From contig CAZMOB010000004.1 in the NCBI GenBank assembly GCA_964567995.1, positions 87,188 through 151,187 of the forward strand: a stretch of DNA of 64,000 nt, read 5' to 3'. This document shows positions 59,687 through 64,000 of the stretch, one piece after another. The stretch's first letter is position 1; each line of letters begins with the position of its first letter. Under the pieces are notes generated by a model. That model worked only from the letters and a program-made list of their open reading frames with translations, had not been told where the DNA came from and made no database searches. This DNA comes from JAGOTP01 sp964567995. Lineage in GTDB: Bacteria > Patescibacteriota > Patescibacteriia > 2-12-FULL-60-25. Both the position numbers and the translations under genes were made by a program.

Positions 59687-62600
59687 CTACCGGACGTAGC
59701 CCAATACTCGGACCACCGCCCACTGAAACGGATCCTGCGGCGCACGGCGGAACAATTCTCGGAAGGATTGGATTCCTTCACGCTCGGCGTTCAGATCACG
59801 TGGGAAACGGATCCGGTACATAAGCGTGTTCCAAGCCAAGTTTTCGGCTGGATTCTTAAAATCGGGATCATGTCCATAAATTGTCTTAAAGGTCGTCTGA
59901 GCTCGTTTCACTTGAGCGCGTTCGGCGGCCAAATTGCGGAATTGAGGGATCATCCCACGAGCCAAACGCTCCAAATCCATCGGGGAAATCTTGGCCGTCT
60001 TCATCGTCTCCAAGGCATCACGAACCAGGGCACGCCGCTCCCCCTCTCCCAACGCGAACGTACGCTCGGAAATACCGTAGGTAATAAAGTTCGACAAGGA
60101 AAGCTTATCCGCTTCCGTGGCTGAGACTTTCATCTCCTTTAAATCACGAATCACATTTGTCATCACGCGACCTTCACGCTCGAAGTCACGCGACCCTTGA
60201 GTGGCGCGAACCAAGGAAAGGATGTCCGAAGGATTCAGAATGGACACAATCTCAGGGATCGTTGTTTCGTTTGTAGGCGGAGTTGGAGTCGTGGTTGGTG
60301 GTGGCAGATCTGGAACGATAATGATAATCGGCTCAGAGACTGGTCGAGGAATCACAGGTGTTGTGGGTACACCAACCAAGAACGCAATCGGCGTCACAGC
60401 TCCACCGGCTCCTCCAGCACCAACGGCTCCACCGCCCGTATTTTGAGTTTGCACCTCATCTTCTGTAATAGACACAGCGACGCTCGACAAAGACAGAGCG
60501 CTATAGCCACCAGCCGTGGTAGAAGCCGTATGCAAGATCGAAACCGAACGATTTCCCGTATACACCGTATCGTTCACCGCTGTGACCGTAACCGTGACCG
60601 GCGTGCTGTAATTCGATTCTGTAAACGCAATGGTGGAGGTCGACAAACTAAGACCAGATCCAGCCGACAAAAGAACTTGAACCGTTGTGGTTGGAGCTGT
60701 CGACAAAACGACTGTATACGAGTCACTCGCACCCTCTGAGAGAGACAGGGAAGATTGAGAGAAGGTCACAGCTCCCGTATCGTTATCCGTGATGGTGTAA
60801 ACCGTCGACGTATTCGACCCAATAATCGCGTAAGCTGGGCTCGACAACGTGACCGTGAGCGTCTCGTCAGGCTCATCAATCGAATCATCAACCACCGTCA
60901 GTGCGATCGTCGTACTCGTTTGACCAGCTGTGATCGTCGCAACGCCAGAGGTCAGCGTGTAATCCACGCCCGCTCCTTCGGCCGTTCCCGCCGTCACCGC
61001 ATAGTTGACCGTTACGTCTTCAAAATGCTCTGTATTCAACAAGATACGAATTGATGTCGCAGTTACAGACTCAATTCCAGAACCTGTCGAAGATTGGAAT
61101 GACAGATAATGCGGGGTGCTGTCTACGATAAAAGCGATCGCCCCGCTGTTCGCCGTCGTATAGGAAGACTCGACTGCATTCGGATCGATCGTTTTTACGC
61201 GCCAATAATACGAACCATTCGACAGCGTTTGGTCGTTCGTCCCAACCGTATAGGTTCCCGAACCTTGCGCCTGACCGACCTGAAAAGACGCGCCCCCTTG
61301 AGCCGCTAACGCACTCGTATAATCGACCACTGGTGAACTGAAGTCAGCCGTATCGTCAATCTGAATTCGATAGCGCACCGCATCAGCCACATCCGGATCA
61401 GAGAGACTGAATGTGAACAGTGGATTGGCCGTTCCGGTGGTTGAACCATTCACTAACGCCGTCGGACCGAGTGAAGCTGGCACGGACGGAGCCGTATTCA
61501 ATTGCAACGTATAAATCGTTCCCGCTCCTCCGGGCGAGGCCCCACCCGTACCCGCCGCTCCAAGGGTCGTCGAAGACGTACCACTAAAAGACAAACCGGA
61601 ATAACGCAGGGCAATTCGTCCTCCACCGCCACCACCAGCGCCTGTCCCTCCATCCGCTCCTCTGCCTCCATTTGCGCTAATCGATCCAGACCCGGCCAAG
61701 CTCCCAACTCTCAGGTTCACACTCCCTCCCGCCCCACCGCCACCACCAGCCCAGGCACCGCTATACACACCCTGCCCTCCATCTGCTCTGATCGCTCCAT
61801 CCACCGTTAAGGTCCCCGATACAGTCAAATGGATAACCCCGCCTGCCCCTCCACCGGCTCCAGTATTCGTGAAATAGCCGCCTCCACCACTAGAACCATA
61901 TAAGACTGGTTCCGTTGAAGAACCGTAGGTTGCCGTACTCCCTAAAACACCCGCCCCAAGACCAACCGATCCGTTTCCACCGACTCCGGCATGCGCCGCT
62001 CCAGCTCCGCTGTCTCCACTTCCACCACCTCCGGCTCCATAGCCACCAACGGATTGTCCACAAATCCCGGTCATTACATTCGGACCATAGCCATCAACCG
62101 CGCCCCTCGATCGAGGACAGCCACGAGATGACGCATTAATATTCGATTGAGCGTCGATGGAAAGCGCCGTCAATGAGGTTGACGAAACGCTGGCCGCAAT
62201 CGTTGAACTTACAAGCGTAAGTGGAATACTGCGTGGCAAAAATAAGAACCCTCCGCTCGCGTCGACAACACCAGCATCCAAGGTGGCAAATGCGAGGTTA
62301 CGCAAGGTGAGCGCCGATGAAATATCCCAGGTTGACCGTGCACCAGACTTTGACAAGACAAATGTTGTCGTCACATTGGTCCAAGCAGGGGCGATTAGGT
62401 TTACCGAAGTCGCAGCCGTAAACGTCATGACGGTATTCGTCGTCGATAATCCGGCATTCGAGGCTAAGGTAATTTCTGGGATTGAGGCCGTACAGGCCCA
62501 CGTCACATTATCTAAACTCAACCATGCCGTTGAAGACACCGTCAAAGCAGCTGTCGAAGTGGAACAACCAAGCGATACCCCAGAAGAAATCACGAAGGCA

Positions 62601-63697
62601 TCACGCGCATAATCTCCACCTGATGGAAAATCAAATGTATTGGTAATCGTCACCGTACCGGCTCCATCATCTACATAGCGGTTCAAAAAATAGGTCGTTC
62701 CAGCGGCTCCACTCACGCCATCTCCTGCGGCCCCTCCTGCACCCCCCTGCCCTGCAGCAGCCGTAATATTGGAAAGGGAAAAAGATGATGAACCGTAAAA
62801 TACAGCCACCCTCCCTGCTGATCCGCCCCCGCCCCCCGCCCCCCCGGCGCCCCCACTTACAGAAATACTCCCACCCCCTGCGAGCGCCCCTGCATGAATC
62901 AAAATCGATCCACCCGCTCCTCCTCCACCTCCATTAAAAACGCCATCATATCCTCCGGCTGCTCCGCGAGCCGTGATCGCTCCATTCACGGTCAATGTTC
63001 CCGTCGAGGTTACATGGATCAACCCTCCACCCGCTCCACCAAACGCGGTCGTATAATATCCCGTTCCTCCCCCCGAACCGAGAAAATTTGGGAGCAGGGA
63101 ATTTCCATACACAACAGCTCCGCCCGCCCTAGAAGGCCCACCCCCTCCACCTCGACCAGCATACGATCCCCCACCCCCGCCCTCTCCGGAGCCATCCCCA
63201 CCCCGTCCGTACCCTCCTGTTTGAAAGCCACAGAAACCAGTAGCGACATCAACCCCATATCCATCTGCTCCATTCAGCGCAGCACGCCGACATCCTTTCT
63301 CTGAGGCGGACAATGCACCCGTAATCGTAATATTACGTGCTGTGATCTTTAGTCCATTTGGATCTTCACCCGTATGCGTCGTCGTCGCTCCTGCTTCAAT
63401 CACAAAATCATCCATCGTCCCCAAAATCATCTGGCTCGAACTGCCCATCGTCATGACAGAACCCGCCTTAACGGTGACAGTCCCTCCACTTAAGTCCACT
63501 ACTCCATTCCAAGTGGTGCTAACGGTCCCATCAATCTCTATCGCCGTACAACTATTGCTCGTCACATATGCTTGCGTGATAACGGTATCGCTAGAGATCG
63601 TACAGGTAGCCGCCTGAACGACTCGTCCATAGAGGAAAAAACTTAGCAAAAAGAGAAAAAGCGCACTAAATACAGACGAGAAGGACAAAGGTCTCAT
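59687..63697 (-). CDS. Giant secreted surface protein: two glycine-rich modules, Calx-beta and Fn3-like domains, CPR-type C-terminal domain
   Basis: A 1336-residue protein with a signal peptide (cleavage near 'VVQAAT'). Residues about 135-300 and 526-700 are two copies of a very Gly-rich module, each starting 'GC(R/P)R' and containing 'DGYG', 'GGYG' and 'TGTLTV(N/D)GAI'-like segments. An Fn3-like region (about 735-870, 'SYYWRVKTIDPNAVESSY'), two Calx-beta-like domains (about 880-1110, 'TVVDDSIDEPDETLTVTL'), a Gly/Pro/Thr-rich linker and a charged helical C-terminal domain (about 1180-1336) follow. Likely a cell-surface adhesin or sheath protein, and a candidate acceptor for the adjacent glycan machinery. 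Confidence 0.8.
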   Translation of the reverse strand: MRPLSFSSVFSALFLFLLSFFLYGRVVQAATCTISSDTVITQAYVTSNSCTAIEIDGTVSTTWNGVVDLSGGTVTVKAGSVMTMGSSSQMILGTMDDFVIEAGATTTHTGEDPNGLKITARNITITGALSASEKGCRRAALNGADGYGVDVATGFCGFQTGGYGRGGDGSGEGGGGGSYAGRGGGGGPSRAGGAVVYGNSLLPNFLGSGGGTGYYTTAFGGAGGGLIHVTSTGTLTVNGAITARGAAGGYDGVFNGGGGGAGGSILIHAGALAGGGSISVSGGAGGAGGGGGSAGRVAVFYGSSSFSLSNITAAAGQGGAGGAAGDGVSGAAGTTYFLNRYVDDGAGTVTITNTFDFPSGGDYARDAFVISSGVSLGCSTSTAALTVSSTAWLSLDNVTWACTASIPEITLASNAGLSTTNTVMTFTAATSVNLIAPAWTNVTTTFVLSKSGARSTWDISSALTLRNLAFATLDAGVVDASGGFLFLPRSIPLTLVSSTIAASVSSTSLTALSIDAQSNINASSRGCPRSRGAVDGYGPNVMTGICGQSVGGYGAGGGGSGDSGAGAAHAGVGGNGSVGLGAGVLGSTATYGSSTEPVLYGSSGGGGYFTNTGAGGGAGGVIHLTVSGTLTVDGAIRADGGQGVYSGAWAGGGGGAGGSVNLRVGSLAGSGSISANGGRGADGGTGAGGGGGGRIALRYSGLSFSGTSSTTLGAAGTGGASPGGAGTIYTLQLNTAPSVPASLGPTALVNGSTTGTANPLFTFSLSDPDVADAVRYRIQIDDTADFSSPVVDYTSALAAQGGASFQVGQAQGSGTYTVGTNDQTLSNGSYYWRVKTIDPNAVESSYTTANSGAIAFIVDSTPHYLSFQSSTGSGIESVTATSIRILLNTEHFEDVTVNYAVTAGTAEGAGVDYTLTSGVATITAGQTSTTIALTVVDDSIDEPDETLTVTLSSPAYAIIGSNTSTVYTITDNDTGAVTFSQSSLSLSEGASDSYTVVLSTAPTTTVQVLLSAGSGLSLSTSTIAFTESNYSTPVTVTVTAVNDTVYTGNRSVSILHTASTTAGGYSALSLSSVAVSITEDEVQTQNTGGGAVGAGGAGGAVTPIAFLVGVPTTPVIPRPVSEPIIIIVPDLPPPTTTPTPPTNETTIPEIVSILNPSDILSLVRATQGSRDFEREGRVMTNVIRDLKEMKVSATEADKLSLSNFITYGISERTFALGEGERRALVRDALETMKTAKISPMDLERLARGMIPQFRNLAAERAQVKRAQTTFKTIYGHDPDFKNPAENLAWNTLMYRIRFPRDLNAEREGIQSFRELFRRAPQDPFQWAVVRVLGYVR
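61598..63295 (-). repeat. Duplicated glycine-rich module inside the surface protein
   Basis: Copy A is encoded at about 62798-63295 and copy B at about 61598-62122. They share order and motifs (GC-R start, DGYG, CG, GGYG, Gly-rich run, LTV-GAI, AGGS, SIS-GG) but have diverged in sequence. This indicates an old internal duplication, not a recent tandem repeat. Confidence 0.7.
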
Positions 63698-63963
63698 AAA
63701 GAAAAGGGAGCGGATACGCGTTACGACTTACCATAGCACAAAAAGTTGAACATAAAAACAAACACAGCTCCGGTATCCACCGGAGCTGTGTTTCGTCTTC
63801 GATTGATTTTGAGATTAACGCTTGGACCACTAAGGTTCGCGCGGTGACTCTTTTCTTCAGCCGCTTTCTGGCGGCTTCTCGGTATGAAAAATGCGTTCTG
63901 ACCTTGCTTAAAAGGTAATACCTACTTGCCTTTCGGTCAAGTCCAACGAAATAAAGGGTTATT
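63698..63963. other. Intergenic region with a strong minus-strand terminator and an unexplained structured stretch
   Basis: I see no gene I can support here. It holds the terminator at 63760-63793 and, on its left, a TGCTATGGT extended -10-like box that could serve the surface-protein gene. The ~170 bases to the right of the terminator contain a small hairpin (GCCGCTTTCTGGCGGC near 63860) and no clear reading frame. A minus-strand frame stops at 63962-63964. Confidence 0.5.
63760..63793 (-). terminator. Strong rho-independent terminator
   Basis: A perfect 15-bp stem AAACACAGCTCCGGT / ACCGGAGCTGTGTTT with a 4-base loop. On the minus strand it runs into GTTTTTA, so it terminates a leftward transcript coming from beyond the right end of the window. 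Confidence 0.92.
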
Positions 63964-64000
63964 AGGCAATTTTCGCCAAGGCGTCTCCTTGGCGAAGCTT
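63962..64000 (-). CDS. Possible C-terminal end of a gene truncated by the window edge
   Basis: Reading leftward from the last base gives 'KLRQGDALAKIA' and then the double stop TAATAA. The codons also form a 9-bp hairpin, TCGCCAAGG/CCTTGGCGA. This could be the end of a coding gene or of another kind of transcript. The terminator 170 bases downstream shows that some leftward transcript crosses here. Too short to name. Confidence 0.25.
   Translation of the reverse strand, partial: KLRQGDALAKIA

Noticed and set aside
63793..64000. 3' half of a tmRNA on the minus strand (short peptide ending in Ala, then TAATAACC)
   Set aside because: The double stop and following bases resemble tmRNA, but no T-arm with a TTCRA loop and no CCA-bearing acceptor can be found before the terminator. 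The upstream part is outside the window.
1..64000. CRISPR array, tRNA or rRNA genes, transposase
   Set aside because: No regularly spaced direct repeats, no cloverleaf with T-arm and CCA-end context, no rRNA signature and no transposase or integrase motif were seen on either strand in the intergenic regions.

Overview
The window looks like a Patescibacteria (CPR) chromosome, probably a Parcubacteria-type lineage near Uhrbacteria or Magasanikbacteria. This rests on gene content and style rather than on any search. Genes are tightly packed, use the standard code, and often overlap by 4-35 bases. Many starts lie only 6-12 bases after a TANNNT-type -10 box, which suggests leaderless or short-leader mRNAs. 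Typical CPR families are present: a standalone MshEN-like protein with PilM and pilin, an eight-cysteine-cluster protein, VanW, PspC/adhesin, paired DsbA-like proteins with VKOR, LepA, and a giant glycine-rich surface protein.

Layout. 0-7.5 kb: an AT-rich surface-glycan locus (LamG-like protein, GT-C transferase, flippase, then three glycosyltransferases on the other strand). 7.7-16.4 kb: a catalytically dead HtrA-like protein, an M23 peptidase, PadR regulator plus PspC protein, a cysteine-cluster protein and a heterodimeric ABC exporter. 17.7-22.3 kb: a minus-strand operon gatC-gatA-HEPN-like-lgt-dsbA-dsbA. 22.3-28.8 kb: membrane proteins, VanW, a putative zincin and ligA. 28.8-31.8 kb: a pilM/MshEN/receiver/pilin operon. 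32.9-39.3 kb: rnhA-recJ, lepA with a tiny membrane protein, and hypotheticals. 39.4-43.0 kb: murJ, Rieske protein and a GT2. 43.8-49.9 kb: two RNA methyltransferases, era, and a peroxide/superoxide defence trio. 51.6-54.8 kb: glutaredoxin, PepA, HAD phosphatase and VKOR. 54.8-63.7 kb: a second glycan locus (GT2-Wzy fusion, GT4, Wzx) that ends with a 1336-residue surface protein.

The most unusual signal is a set of six solitary, very GC-rich genes (about 16.4-17.6, 31.9-32.8, 43.1-43.7 and 50.0-51.4 kb) placed between backbone genes without disrupting them. Most appear to be self-contained expression cassettes. Four have a recognisable sigma70-type promoter, three of these with an exact 17-base spacer. 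They have a long, often hairpin-forming leader, a purine-rich Shine-Dalgarno-like tract, one unrecognised protein (several membrane or secreted, one with an RNA polymerase alpha-CTD-like fold) and a 3' hairpin. Words are shared between the 3' ends of different cassettes. This is unlike the short-leader backbone and resembles phage 'moron' cassettes. I see no recombinase.

Functionally the window is dominated by the cell envelope: polysaccharide synthesis and export, lipid II flipping, lipoprotein maturation, disulfide formation (two DsbA-like oxidases plus VKOR), type IV pili and adhesion. Added to this are oxidative-stress enzymes and a few information-processing housekeeping genes. No tRNA, rRNA, CRISPR array or transposase was recognised.
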